NCBI GenBank assembly: GCA_944472155.2
Contig: OX235279.1
Location: 135,070,920 to 135,134,919, forward strand
Origin: Trichobilharzia szidati
Lineage: Eukaryota; Platyhelminthes; Trematoda; Strigeidida; Schistosomatidae
Direction: 5' to 3'
DNA: 64,000 nt
This document shows, piece by piece, positions 1 through 11,366 of the stretch. The notes beneath the pieces were generated by a model. The model made no database searches, was not told where the DNA came from, and saw only the letters and a program-made list of their open reading frames with translations. The translations under genes and the position numbers were made by a program. Position 1 is the stretch's first letter, and each line of letters opens with the position of its first letter.

Positions 1-44
1 TTTAACTTATCCAAAGAATTATACACAAAATTGAAGACACCTAA

Positions 45-544
45 NNNNNNNNNNNNNNNNNNNNNNNNNNNNNNNNNNNNNNNNNNNNNNNNNNNNNNNN
101 NNNNNNNNNNNNNNNNNNNNNNNNNNNNNNNNNNNNNNNNNNNNNNNNNNNNNNNNNNNNNNNNNNNNNNNNNNNNNNNNNNNNNNNNNNNNNNNNNNNN
201 NNNNNNNNNNNNNNNNNNNNNNNNNNNNNNNNNNNNNNNNNNNNNNNNNNNNNNNNNNNNNNNNNNNNNNNNNNNNNNNNNNNNNNNNNNNNNNNNNNNN
301 NNNNNNNNNNNNNNNNNNNNNNNNNNNNNNNNNNNNNNNNNNNNNNNNNNNNNNNNNNNNNNNNNNNNNNNNNNNNNNNNNNNNNNNNNNNNNNNNNNNN
401 NNNNNNNNNNNNNNNNNNNNNNNNNNNNNNNNNNNNNNNNNNNNNNNNNNNNNNNNNNNNNNNNNNNNNNNNNNNNNNNNNNNNNNNNNNNNNNNNNNNN
501 NNNNNNNNNNNNNNNNNNNNNNNNNNNNNNNNNNNNNNNNNNNN
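45..544. other. Assembly gap (500 N)
   Basis: A run of exactly 500 N, probably a scaffold gap of unknown true size. Copy A of the large repeat begins at the first base after it, so the left end of copy A may lie inside the gap. The 44 bases before it show nothing recognisable. Confidence 0.98.
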
Positions 545-3500
545 GACCACACTTTGAGCAGCCAAACTAAGCTCGTTTCATAAGTGGATGCTGAGTGTTA
601 CTCACAATCAACCATTATTCAATAATTCATGCCGATAGCATCATTCTCAAGAAAATCGTTGTTCTAGTGAGCAGAATAAGTTGTAGTAAACCTTGGTGAC
701 AATATTTTCTTTTTGACCTCCAATCAGTCTGCTAAACATGATCCGCCTTCGTCAAAATATCACAAGTATTTCAAATATTTGTTTAGGGATACATTTCCGA
801 TATGAGGAAGTGACATACAAACAGCTTTATAAATATCACTGAAGCAACTTCACAGTTGTCAGCCTTAAACATGATATTCACAAGACAGAATCAATGTTTT
901 AATCACATGGAAAATAAGGAGGGCTCCCTCTCCTCACTCCCACTATCAATCCCACCACTCTTTATCGAGAAACTAAATCCCCTCATTCGTCTTGAAACGA
1001 GACAGGGAAAGTGCATCAGCTGTTTCAAAACAGGTTTGTGTTTTCCTAAACAAACATCCAAATTTCGATTTCCGCTCCGATTGATTTTGAAGACGATTGA
1101 ATCTGTCTCTTGGAAATGTGATTCTCTAGTCATACCGTTATTCTTCTTGCTATAGCGTGACTAATTAATTTCAGAAACATGCAAATTAAGTCAGATGCTT
1201 CACATCAAGCCTATCATGTTATTACCTAGGCGTGAGCGAATAAACAAACTATCTCCTGTTTTGATATCTCTCACCGAATTTCTAACATTGTTAACTACTT
1301 TGCTGTAATACATACACGTATTGAGATAACTTCACAGACTCATTACTTTTCGTGCCATATCATACCAAATAGTCTCGTATAACAGTCATGAGATTACGAA
1401 TCACTTGTTCGAAGTCACAGTGTGGTGCGTGACGGGATCAGTGGAAACACTTGATGAAATTTACTCTCACAAACAACTGTTAGTACTGGGACTTGAATGA
1501 AGGGGGAATTGAAGGTCTTTTCATATTTCAGCGGCTGAGTGCCAACTGCATATTTTTCAGGCATACATTCGTATTCTGTGTATTATCAGTTTGATTGCTC
1601 GTCAACTTAGTTCAAATCGAAAACTTTACCATATCTCAGTTCCATTGCAAACATTGAGAAGTATTTTTCCAGTTTGTTCGTCATCTTATTTGTCGACCAG
1701 TACAAATGGCTGATATTCGATCCACCTGCCTACTAAACGAGTCTAAGTTTGCAACAGATCCGTACTGCACTGCTGACATGAAGACATTAAGCGGTTTGAA
1801 GTTCACATTATTAGCTATCTTTCCGAACTGACATACCCCGTTCTCTTCACCACTGTTGACGCTGAAGCTTTCTTTCCTCTAAACTATCGCGCACACTAAA
1901 ATGGTTGTGGATGTAGCAAGTGTTGTAACTGATCAAGTCATTATCATGATACTAGGAGTGACGCTTATCGTATAAATGCATGTTGACTACTCGCCTAATT
2001 ACAAAGGTGTGATCTGTGGACTCTTAGTGGTAACATTATTCACAGAATCTCTCCTATGTTACACATAGCGCTATTATTGTAACTAGAATTATACAAAATT
2101 CAAGCCTTCAGGCTTGAAGAGAAGTGCATAATCTGTACGACGGAATTCAATCAATCCCAAGCGAATTGAAACACTCCAAAAGCGACGCCACATTTATTTC
2201 TCTATCTCTCTATGCGTCTATTCACCTGTCTAATCTCTTATCAATCTACTAGTATGTACACAAATAGGAAATTAGTGAGTGCTGAGTTGCTTACGTTTGA
2301 AGTAGCAATCAGACACATCAGTTCTCTTTGTGACAACTGCTTCCCAATTTCACAAACTCGGAGTTTGACTCATTTGCAATTAATAGTGATCCCACTTGTG
2401 ATTTTGATACTATCGGAAACTAATAATCAGAACAAAAGCTCCTTCTACACATTGATGTGTGTGGCTCAGACGATCACAGTCAGTCACAAGAAGCTCTGAA
2501 GCTAAATCTGCACTTCTGGGCACTCACCAGTAAGGCTAATATGCATCGACGAGGAAATTCATGCTTCCTCAAGGATGGGATTTACTACTTCGACAACAGG
2601 ATATGCAACTATCTGATCATAGGTACAGAGCGAATCCTATTGATGAAGTGAGTTTAATGAATTCATACGAACAGACATTTAATACCTGCCAATAAAACCA
2701 AAAATGCTCACAAGTGCACAAAATTGTAATACTGCCTAGCCTAGAGACCTAACTGTACAATTTATCGCCAGACGTCATTCAAGACTCAGGCTCCAGGCCT
2801 GAATTTCTCTCTATCCCCTCGTCCGACACTTTCTGTCATCTTGGAAGTGCATAGATGGAGTCTTTCGGGTATTCATTACTGAGCAAGTAATCTTAGTCAA
2901 CTATAATCCTTAAGTGATAGTTCCAAATTTCTTCCTTAAGTATCACAGTTTTGCATTTCAATGCTGCAGATTAATTGATTAGTTAGTCCAATTCCACTTT
3001 TTCCGTTTCCATTTCGAAATAGTAGATTATTATGTGTACTAATGGAGATTTGAAATCTATTTGTGGAAATCTTTCGGCTAACACAAACGCAATAACCACA
3101 TCCCCTTCTTGCATATGGAATGCAGTAATTTCAACTGTAAGAGTGAAGTTCTCTGGAGAATTCGTGTAAATAACAATGAGCGTTAAATGAGTAGCGTTTC
3201 AAATCTACTACCAGTCTAAATGGGGACTCGTGTCACTAGCCGACAAAGCTGCAGATGGAGAAACATTCGAAAGTAAAACTCAACTGGTTCATCTCAAACT
3301 AAGAATATGTTTGAGTTCCTTAAAATTGTGAATGGACTGAATACAGACATGTCTTTAAATTCTAACTTTGACTTAATGCACTTTATTGTTAGGTTTCGAA
3401 TCCACTGTGATTGTGGCTATGGATTTATTCCAGTTGCTGTCAAGATTTTAAATCATCTCATTAATTATTCGATGATCTGTCGCCTTGCTCATATCGTGAT

Positions 3501-5020
3501 GCAGTAAGTTGTCTGTAAAGCTTCCTCGAAATTCAGGCTGTATTTTCACCTTCATAAGAGAGGAAGCTTCAGAGCATGATAAGTGAATAAAACTGATACG
3601 AACTCATTTCTTTAATTTCCACAGAAGTGGATCTCCTCTGACAACCGTGCACAGCATGAACGCGTCCGAATATCCATTGATAGAAAGAGAATTTGGTATG
3701 TGGTAAATCCCTTGACGTCTTCAACGTATTTTCTCGGTTTATTAGGAAACATACAGTGCTTCTGACCACTATGTTTATCCTGAATTTTGTCTATTTACTT
3801 GGTATTACTATAGATCGTAACAGATACAAGATGATGAGTCAGGAAATTTTAGTCTCTGATAGCTAACCAGAGATACTTGAGTTTTCGTTGATGACCTATG
3901 TTTCGTGTGGAGACTCGAACATCTGACCCGAGAAGAGGATGTAACTGGTCGATATTTCTATTTTGCTTCACTGATTCCCATTGTTGTTTGGCTTATTTCT
4001 ATGTTCTCACGCCATAAGCCATTATCACTTCTCGAATGGAATCTTCTGAAAGGAAAGTATATATGTCTTGTGAAAATGACTTAAAAGATTAGAATGAAAT
4101 TACTTCTTCACGTTTCGTTAAGATGCATTACATGGATTAGTTAACTGAACTATTTTTCTGTGTGAAGACACCTATTTATTCATTGATGTTATCATTATCA
4201 TATCTTCATCTAACATAGGGATGCTGTCTTCTATATATAGTTGTGCCATGCTTCTTATTCACATTGAAAACAGTTTTTAATGTTTACGTATTATTTTGCC
4301 CAAAGATACGTGGATTCCTCAACAGTTCTCATCATTTTTTAATTCTCACTATTACTGTCTTCACGTGATCACACTGCACTGAATGGTAGCAGTTTGATTT
4401 GCTACACTTCATAAAATGCACATAAAGGTGGGAACAAGACAAAGAAACTACAACAAACGGAAACAGTACTAGGGAAGTAACGTTTGACGAGGGAAACTCG
4501 CATATCAAACACATTAATGTATTTAATATCCAATTTCGTTCTTACGAGCTGCTGTGAACCAAACTGATTTCTTTGAACTTGCTTCCTGGCTGTGAGGTGG
4601 AAGTTCCTAATCCCCAGTAAATTTCTGCGTAATGTGCATGCGACTCGACTGTCGTAGGTTTGGTTTACTCCAAGAGGAGTGGTGCGGGGATTGGATACGT
4701 GTGATTTGTAATACGTGGTATATTTACACAGTGTCGCTGCTGTGAATTGAGTTGATGCCTCAACTCGTCAGTCGCCCGGTGTGACCAGAAAGGGGGATAG
4801 TAATAATAGACACAATTGATGTATATCGTGCAGACGTAGAAAGAAAACATACAAACAGGTGAATAATGAAATCTGATAATCGGAAGTATGTAAACAAAAA
4901 TAGCCCAAAATGGTAACAAGTGAACGGATAGGTAGAATATTCGGAAAAGTGGTACAAGGGATAGTGTGGAGTGGTGAGGAACGCGTTCAGGTGTACACTC
5001 ACTACTAGTATGGCGAGTGA
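545..5020. other. Copy A left region, no gene recognised
   Basis: About 4.5 kb of AT-rich DNA with no recognisable protein family. Small open frames (for example 856-1155, 2212-2499 and 3307-3507) are short. The 856-1155 frame differs from its copy-B counterpart mostly by amino-acid-changing bases, which argues against a conserved protein. A short hairpin lies at 2100-2119 and a related inverted motif near 2787-2803. This is probably intergenic or upstream intron DNA. Confidence 0.6.
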
Positions 5021-5024
5021 GTTT

Positions 5025-5400
5025 TAAGGGGTAGACCATCTGGACGCAGTCCTTATGCCACTACACCGTCATCCAGCTTCGTCTTGAAGCCTTCCAAAGG
5101 ACAGGTACAGTGGCGACAACTGCTGGTGAGGAGTTCCAGGGACGGCAAACTCTCAGCGAAGGGAAATAAGAGCGTATTCGAGTCTTTGTCCTCTAGCGCC
5201 CTATGCCTCATCGTTACTGTGTGGAAGCCTGTAGTGAATTAACGGAGGAATACCTTTAGTTGGGTGACTCTGGTCGCTTGTGATCTTGCATGCAGTGACT
5301 AGGCCACCACCAAGCCGATATTAACTGAGAGTCGAAAGACCTAATTTCTCCAACCTCTCCATGGGGTGATGAAACGGGTCACACAAGGGTCTGTACAGTG
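5025..5400 (-). pseudogene. Decayed CR1-clade reverse transcriptase 3' tail
   Basis: On the minus strand the translation contains LEKLGLSTLS, followed (with stops) by pieces such as LVTACKITS, PPLIHYRLPHSN, FAVPGTP and FGRLQDE. The order matches the C-terminal part of CR1/jockey-type ORF2 proteins (an EKLGLxTLxxRR-like start, a hydrophobic helix, then an FKxxLD-like end). Stops and frame changes show it is dead. An open minus-strand frame of 101 codons at 5321-5626 runs into this remnant; its upstream half is not recognised. Copy B carries the same remnant. The family call is by pattern only. Confidence 0.5.
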
Positions 5401-6740
5401 CTTCTATGCGCTGTTGTAGAACAGATGGTTGAATATCGCCACAACCTGCGGACGTTCCAGAGGTAACTTTCTGCAGCTTCACTAGTACCATTGCAGGGCT
5501 AATCTGTAATGTACCTGTTCGGTTTTCGCCTGGTAATGTTGCAAGGCGTCCCTCATGGCTTAAAGCAATAATACCCACAGTGCTGTTTGGTCGTATGTTA
5601 AAGGATGAATTGGGTCTTTCAACCAATAAAATTCCTCCTCAAGATGTTCAAATGTTTCTGCAAACTCCAAAAACAATGATAACGTGATTATACAATCAAT
5701 GAGCTGCTAAAACCGGTCAGTGTCACTTCCTTTGGTGTAAATCTGGTGAAGTTAGATAAAAGTGGAGACACTATTCATTCCTAAAGGATAGCACCGGTTT
5801 TCTTCACTTTATGTGGCAAATCCCCATAAGCACTTACACAGGTGCACAAGTTCAAGCAAAATACTCCTATTGTTGGGATAATACCCTGCCAAAAACAAAT
5901 GATTTTCTGGACAGAACAGCCATACACGATCACCGTTGTTAGTTTGTCAGGATGAGGTTCCATGGGTATCACAAATATGCGTTTCGGACTAGCGCAAGCT
6001 TACTGCTTGGAGCCTGGAACTCGGGATGTAGTAGATGTCGTCTCTTGACACGTCTCTCAGGTGTCACTCCATTTTCCTACGTCTCCACAAATCTGTACAC
6101 TTTGAATATCACCCTTTTACTCGTGTGTACAACTGCAACAACTTTACCAAGAAAATCATGTCCCGGGACTGGTTGCCACGGCTGATTTCTGGAAAGAGAA
6201 TAATTGTTTTTTAATATCTGATTAATTTCCGTGTTACGCAACTATCCTGCTGCTTGTTCTTGCAGATTTTTGAAGGCACTCATTGATTTAGGTGGTGAGT
6301 TTGTTTTGATGCATAACAAATGAAAAATGCATTTACTAGGTTTTGTGACTCCCCATCACTTTTATTATTACCCAGTAGGACATCTGCCATCTTGATCACA
6401 AATTTAATTACTGGTCTGCTTATTTTCGATCAACTGAAACGTCGCCTGTTAGAGGCGAGCTGTTGGCGATAATATACATACTAGTGGGTGGGGAAGTATG
6501 CTTTCACACCCTAAATTCACCCCAATTTTCTCTTCGTGTACTTAATTGGCTGGAATGGTGGCGGTCAATTAGATACTCGATTTTCCACAGGCAGTTCTCG
6601 TCGTGTTTGTTGTTGTGTGGTTTTGTAATGCATGATTTGCTAAGTGCTGCGACTTCAGACGTAAAATTCTGGCTAGTTGTTAGGTTGCAGAGTGACTCAT
6701 CAACTTATATAATGGAAAAAATGCTACATAGCTTCAACAT
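5401..6740. other. No gene recognised
   Basis: Unidentified AT-rich sequence between the CR1 remnant and the CR1 insertion point. Short minus-strand frames (such as 5781-5972) and a + strand frame at 6463-6813 are present. The latter runs into the CR1 element, so it is accidental. Copy B lacks about 40 bases near 6485-6525 and has a 1.7-kb block in place of 6676-6680. Confidence 0.55.
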
Positions 6741-6859
6741 ATTGCCGGTACGTTCGAACCAGGTGACGCTTTTTGCACGTTTTCGTTTATATTCATTTAT
6801 TGCTTACTGTTGATTGATCTTTAATAACGATGGGCTGAAATTCTAAAAAGGGTGTTCGT

Positions 6860-7780
6860 GTGAACACCAGTAATTTAGAAAATAGCACCAGCTCGTCTAA
6901 TAACACATTAACACCCCTTATTATTAGTAGTTCACCCAACAGAAAAGACTCGAACATAACTCTGACCCCTGTATTACAGGTGGAAGATGTTCTGTCTGAA
7001 AAAGTAGAGCTCTCTTACCTAACATGCATTATTAAAGAGATGCAGCTACAGATTGATGAATTAAAAACGAAATTAAGTTCATTTGAATGTATACCCGAAA
7101 CTGTCTCACTTACGAAAAAGGAACTGCAGGATCCTACAATCCTAAAGCTCTTTAATATGACCTCTAGAATGACGCCTACTGACTCAGAAAATGCGAAGGA
7201 GCTAGAAAACGCCATTGACTTTCTATCCAGCGAAGTTGTTAAAAGGCTGGCTTCGAAACAAAACGCTATAGTGTATAATATACCAGATAGCGAGCCCATT
7301 AAGTCGGTCCAGCACTCATTGCTGAAGGCTGCAAATCTCTTGAGTGCACCTTGTCAGTGCATTCGCCTAAGTAAAAAAGACCTAAAGCATCCCTGTCCTA
7401 TACTCTTTAGGTTCGACAGCTACCTAATAGCTGAACGATTTAAGAAGGCCGAAGATCTTCTGGCTACTGCCACTAAATTCAAGACTATTAAAGTAGTCTC
7501 GGATAAAACAACTAACCAAAGGCAAGCAACCAAGAACTCCTTCGATACAAAGTTGACCACACCGAGAACTACACCTGGTATCAATGCTAAAGTGTCGACG
7601 GACACTGAAGCACAGCAAGTCACCTGTATAGTGTTGGAAAAAAAATCGGCAAGTAAAAGCGACTCGAAACTCAGTAAGAGCAGTGTCACTGGGTGCAATC
7701 CTGAAGTACATGAGAGCACACCTGGAAAACCTGCTGACATACATGAGGTTGATATTGACTCACAAACTATGTCTGACTAG
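6860..7780 (+). CDS. CR1-type ORF1 protein
   Basis: An open frame of about 306 codons at the 5' end of the CR1 element. The first in-frame ATG is at 7040; an upstream GTG at 6860 opens the frame, so the N-terminus is uncertain. A heptad-like stretch follows that ATG (MQLQIDELKTKLSSFE), suggesting a coiled coil. The middle (NAIVYNIPDSE, then CQCIRLSKK and PCPILFRFDS) resembles the nucleic-acid-binding domain of CR1 ORF1 proteins. The C-terminal third is Ser/Thr/Lys-rich and low complexity. Such proteins are thought to coat element RNA. With the ATG start it would be 246 residues, so part of the N-terminus may be missing or translated another way. Confidence 0.7.
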   Translation: MNTSNLENSTSSSNNTLTPLIISSSPNRKDSNITLTPVLQVEDVLSEKVELSYLTCIIKEMQLQIDELKTKLSSFECIPETVSLTKKELQDPTILKLFNMTSRMTPTDSENAKELENAIDFLSSEVVKRLASKQNAIVYNIPDSEPIKSVQHSLLKAANLLSAPCQCIRLSKKDLKHPCPILFRFDSYLIAERFKKAEDLLATATKFKTIKVVSDKTTNQRQATKNSFDTKLTTPRTTPGINAKVSTDTEAQQVTCIVLEKKSASKSDSKLSKSSVTGCNPEVHESTPGKPADIHEVDIDSQTMSD

Positions 7781-7980
7781 AAACCACTGGCAGATCACAC
7801 TCAATCTGGATGCAAGCCCGAGAGTCCCGCAGTAGAAACTGCAAGAAAGACGACAAAGCCTAGAGTCCCACTCCAGACTTCGACATACCTCCCTCTCAAT
7901 AAGTCTAATAAGCAACATGTCAGTCTAAAAAAGACAATGCATGGGTAAAAAACCATATTCCCAAAAAAGTCATCCATCAT

Positions 7981-8481
7981 GTGAATGAGAACACCCCTTC
8001 CCGAACTAGGAGTAATATGCCTAGCAACGCACATAACTTGGGAATGCAACGTAGAACGGATCATCAGGATATAAGGAGCACTAAACGGGGCTCGTATAGG
8101 CACCATATTAATGCATATTCTTGTCCAAACTCTCACACTATCTATGTTGAACCTCAGCAACATAATGAGTATAGATCGACACATGACCCTCTTAATAACT
8201 TCATTCACACATGTGATGTGACCCAATATGCATACGACTACGAAAGACCCATGAGGTACAACTACCAAGGTAATCTTAACACAGGGTACCTAGGTCAAGC
8301 AAACTATATATCACCAGTAAATGAACGCAGATGCCCACCCATGGATGCTAAAAGTCAAAACATGCAACAGGATTATTTTCGGATGCAGCAAACAATAGCC
8401 CCACTCGCTGCACAATTCATCCAGGAAATGGTACACACACTGACTCTGTCTCACCTCAGAGCCTCTCCAAACATAACGTAG
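7981..8481 (+). CDS. Second open frame between ORF1 and ORF2 of the CR1 element
   Basis: An open frame of 166 codons in a different phase from ORF1 and ORF2. It opens at a GTG; the first ATG lies 12 codons in. It is rich in Asn, Gln, His, Arg and Tyr, with no recognised domain. It may be a real second half of ORF1 separated by a frameshift near 7780-7980, or simply an unused open stretch. The upstream part of the ORF2 phase (open from about 8354) overlaps it. Confidence 0.35.
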   Translation: MNENTPSRTRSNMPSNAHNLGMQRRTDHQDIRSTKRGSYRHHINAYSCPNSHTIYVEPQQHNEYRSTHDPLNNFIHTCDVTQYAYDYERPMRYNYQGNLNTGYLGQANYISPVNERRCPPMDAKSQNMQQDYFRMQQTIAPLAAQFIQEMVHTLTLSHLRASPNIT

Positions 8482-8540
8482 GAATAGTAACAAGTAACCA
8501 TGTTAACCTCTCCCCCAATAACTCTGGTTTACTAACGATT

Positions 8541-11366
8541 ATGCTCCTGAATGCTAGATCTCTCCTTAACAAAATAACATCGCTTCGCTGCCTGGCATAC
8601 ATAGAACGGCCAACACTAATAATGGTGACTGAAACCTGGCTTACTACTGATATACCTGACTCAAAGCTAGTAATAGACAACTACGACATCTATAGGAACG
8701 ATAGAGTTGACAAAAGAGGAGGTGGCTGCTTAATATATGCCTCTAAATCCACTAACTCCAATACTTTCAATAACCCAACTACTGACAAACTCCCTGAATC
8801 TAAGTGGATAAGCATCCACACAAACGAAAATAAAATTCTCGTGGGATGTATATACAGACCCCCTAATAGCCCTGAAATGACTGATATAGCTATTGGAGAA
8901 ACACTAGAGCATGCAGCTACGCTGGACTTTGATTACAAAGTAGTCTGTGGCGATTTCAACTTACCTGGAGTAAACTGGGATACCTGTACAGGACCTAGAA
9001 TACATGACGAGCTACTACAAGCTATAGACGTAGGCGGATGGAAGCAGTGCGTACGCCTCCCTACAAGAAATGAAAACACTCTTGACTTAATCCTTTGTCA
9101 TGAAATTGAGCCCATCTCGATAGAGGTAGGAAATAAACTTGATAACAGTGATCACAACATATTGTACTGCACGCTACCATTCCGACTAACAACTAAGCAC
9201 ACACCTAAAAATTCCCCGGTGCACTATCAGTATAGGGACTATAAGAATGCCGATTGGGAATTCCTATCAGATCTGCTGAGAAGTTCTGACTGGGAAGAAT
9301 ACTTCATTAACAATAACTTGGAAGTATCACTCGATATTTTCTACAAAACAATTGGCTCAGCAAGAGACATAATCGCGCCCCTAAAATCTGCTCTAAAGAC
9401 ACCAACTCCATTTATAGACCGCAAAACGCGACTAAAACTAAAGAAATTGAAAAGGAAATACCATGTATTTAAGGAATTTAATGCGTTAAACCAAATACAT
9501 GAAACTCTTAAAAGGCTTGAAGATAAACACAAAATGATGTCACAACTTGAAGAAAATAAAGCGCTTGTGGGTAACTCCAAAACTCAGGAACTTTGTAGGA
9601 TATTGCAGAGACGTCTAAAAAGCAGTAAAGACAATACTGTAAGCAGCTTGGAACATAAGGGTATAATATACAATGATCCCCAGGTTATAAGTGAACTCCT
9701 CAATGAGTGGTTTTGCAATGACGCCAGAGTGCACCCGACCCAAAATTTCCAAATGACCTGCAAAAGTAACCACAAATTAGGCGAAATAGACTTTAATATA
9801 CAGAATATAGACTCAGCGATTAAGACTTTGAAGTCTAATGGTAGTACTGGAACAGATGACATACCATCTGTCATGTACAAAAATGGTAGCACGGAAATGG
9901 TAGTCTTGTTACTTAGAATATTTACTCTCTCGTTGGAAACTGGAACTTACCCTGAAGTGTGGAAAACCACATACATATTACCTAAGCACAAAGCAGGGGC
10001 CAAAACCAGTGTATGCAACTATAGACCTATCAATATAACACCGGTAATATCCCGAATAATGGAGAAAGTGGTTAAAGACCAAGTGTCAGACAACTTACTA
10101 GAATATGAACTTATCAATCCATCACAACACGGATTTCTCAAAAAGAGATCATGTGTGACCTGTCACATAGACTTTTTCAACGAAGTTACACGAACTAGGG
10201 ACAACAGAGAACTAGTAATTGTACTATATTTCGATATAACAAAAGCCTTCGACAGAGTTCCCCATAATCTGCTAGTCAGCAGGTTATGCTCACTAGGGAT
10301 ATGTGATCCTCTCCTGAGCTGGATAAAATCATTTCTCTGTGGCCGAAGTCAGACAACGAAAGTTGGCTCGATAATCTCAAGGCCTAAACCAGTAAGTAGT
10401 GGTGTAATCCAGGGAAGTGTATTAGGCCCACTCTTATTCATAATATATATAAACAGTATCTGTGAATGCTTTAATGTAGGTAAACCAATACTATATGCAG
10501 ATGACTTAAAAGTAACGTATAAATGCAAGAACACAGATCTTGGAATAACAGTAAACGCCATACAGCAAGAATTAGAAAAAATGGATAGATGGTGTGACAC
10601 CTGGCAACTCCAATTTAATGTCGAAAAATGTGGCTGGCTCTGCATAGGTTGCAACAATTTAGAACTTGACCTGACAATTCAAGGCCATGCACTTCAACGA
10701 CTGGAATCTGTACTGGACCTAGGGCTGAAATATTCACATAGCTTATCATTTTCTGAACATATCTCCAAACAAGTGTCAAAGTCACGCAGACTTATCGGCT
10801 TTCTACTCAGGAACTTCTACAGAAATGAGTCTAGAATTCTGTTGTACAAGGTTTGTGTGCGTCCTTTATTTGATTACTGTTCATTCATGTATAGTAGCAT
10901 ACGCATAGAGGACAAATTGAAAGTCGAGGGAGTGCAGAGGTACTTCACGTTAAAATTACTCGGAACTGAAAATGGTACGAACTACTCCACTAGATGTGAT
11001 ACCCTAGGACTAGAAACACTATGGCTAAGACGCCTGAGACTAAACTTGACACTTTACTATAAGCTTCTAAACCACTTAGTTTTTACCTCTACTAATGGCA
11101 CTCGACTTTCAGATGACAATGGTTACAAACTAAGACACACTAAGGGTACAGTAGCTATCGAACAATGTAAAACAGCCACCAGGCAAAAGTTTTACTTGAT
11201 TAGGTATGCACAGATATGGAATAAACTGCCAATGGAAATGCGTCAAGCAAGTACATTGGCCTCCTTCAAAAAGGTGCTTAATGACAAACTACAAGAGTTT
11301 GCAAACGATATTAGTTCTAGTTCCTATCTGAGAGCCTCCGAAATTATAGGTCCATTTAATGTATAA
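8541..11366 (+). CDS. CR1-type ORF2: AP endonuclease and reverse transcriptase
   Basis: A 941-residue polyprotein that nicks target DNA and copies the element RNA at the nick. The endonuclease has NARSLLNK near residue 4, Glu31 in VTETWL, GGGCLIYA at 60-67, Asp138/Asn140 in CGDFN, Asp182 in NTLDLIL and Asp204-His205 in NSDHN. The reverse transcriptase has NYRPINIT (about 493), FDITKAFD (564-571), GVIQGSVLGPLLF (621-633) and the catalytic YADD (652-655), followed by the usual CR1 C-terminal region. All expected catalytic residues are present and there are no stops. The same phase stays open upstream to about 8354 without an ATG, so the true N-terminus may lie upstream. Likely active or recently active. 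Confidence 0.92.
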   Translation: MLLNARSLLNKITSLRCLAYIERPTLIMVTETWLTTDIPDSKLVIDNYDIYRNDRVDKRGGGCLIYASKSTNSNTFNNPTTDKLPESKWISIHTNENKILVGCIYRPPNSPEMTDIAIGETLEHAATLDFDYKVVCGDFNLPGVNWDTCTGPRIHDELLQAIDVGGWKQCVRLPTRNENTLDLILCHEIEPISIEVGNKLDNSDHNILYCTLPFRLTTKHTPKNSPVHYQYRDYKNADWEFLSDLLRSSDWEEYFINNNLEVSLDIFYKTIGSARDIIAPLKSALKTPTPFIDRKTRLKLKKLKRKYHVFKEFNALNQIHETLKRLEDKHKMMSQLEENKALVGNSKTQELCRILQRRLKSSKDNTVSSLEHKGIIYNDPQVISELLNEWFCNDARVHPTQNFQMTCKSNHKLGEIDFNIQNIDSAIKTLKSNGSTGTDDIPSVMYKNGSTEMVVLLLRIFTLSLETGTYPEVWKTTYILPKHKAGAKTSVCNYRPINITPVISRIMEKVVKDQVSDNLLEYELINPSQHGFLKKRSCVTCHIDFFNEVTRTRDNRELVIVLYFDITKAFDRVPHNLLVSRLCSLGICDPLLSWIKSFLCGRSQTTKVGSIISRPKPVSSGVIQGSVLGPLLFIIYINSICECFNVGKPILYADDLKVTYKCKNTDLGITVNAIQQELEKMDRWCDTWQLQFNVEKCGWLCIGCNNLELDLTIQGHALQRLESVLDLGLKYSHSLSFSEHISKQVSKSRRLIGFLLRNFYRNESRILLYKVCVRPLFDYCSFMYSSIRIEDKLKVEGVQRYFTLKLLGTENGTNYSTRCDTLGLETLWLRRLRLNLTLYYKLLNHLVFTSTNGTRLSDDNGYKLRHTKGTVAIEQCKTATRQKFYLIRYAQIWNKLPMEMRQASTLASFKKVLNDKLQEFANDISSSSYLRASEIIGPFNV

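Noticed and set aside
19..570. Open frames running through the N gap
   Set aside because: They consist of unknown bases and carry no information.
856..1155. 99-codon open frame also open in copy B (37875-38174)
   Set aside because: No recognisable family, and the A/B differences are mostly amino-acid changing; being open in a recent duplicate is not evidence of function.
2100..2806. Short inverted motifs (caagccttcaggcttg and ttcaggcctgaa relatives) as ends of a DNA transposon
   Set aside because: The motifs are self-palindromic and imperfectly matched, there is no target-site duplication and no empty site to compare.
3829..3950. Possible hammerhead ribozyme, since schistosome satellite repeats carry one
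   Set aside because: Strings such as gatgatgagtc and gttgatgac do not match the CUGAUGA core with a paired GAAA, and no three-stem fold is evident.
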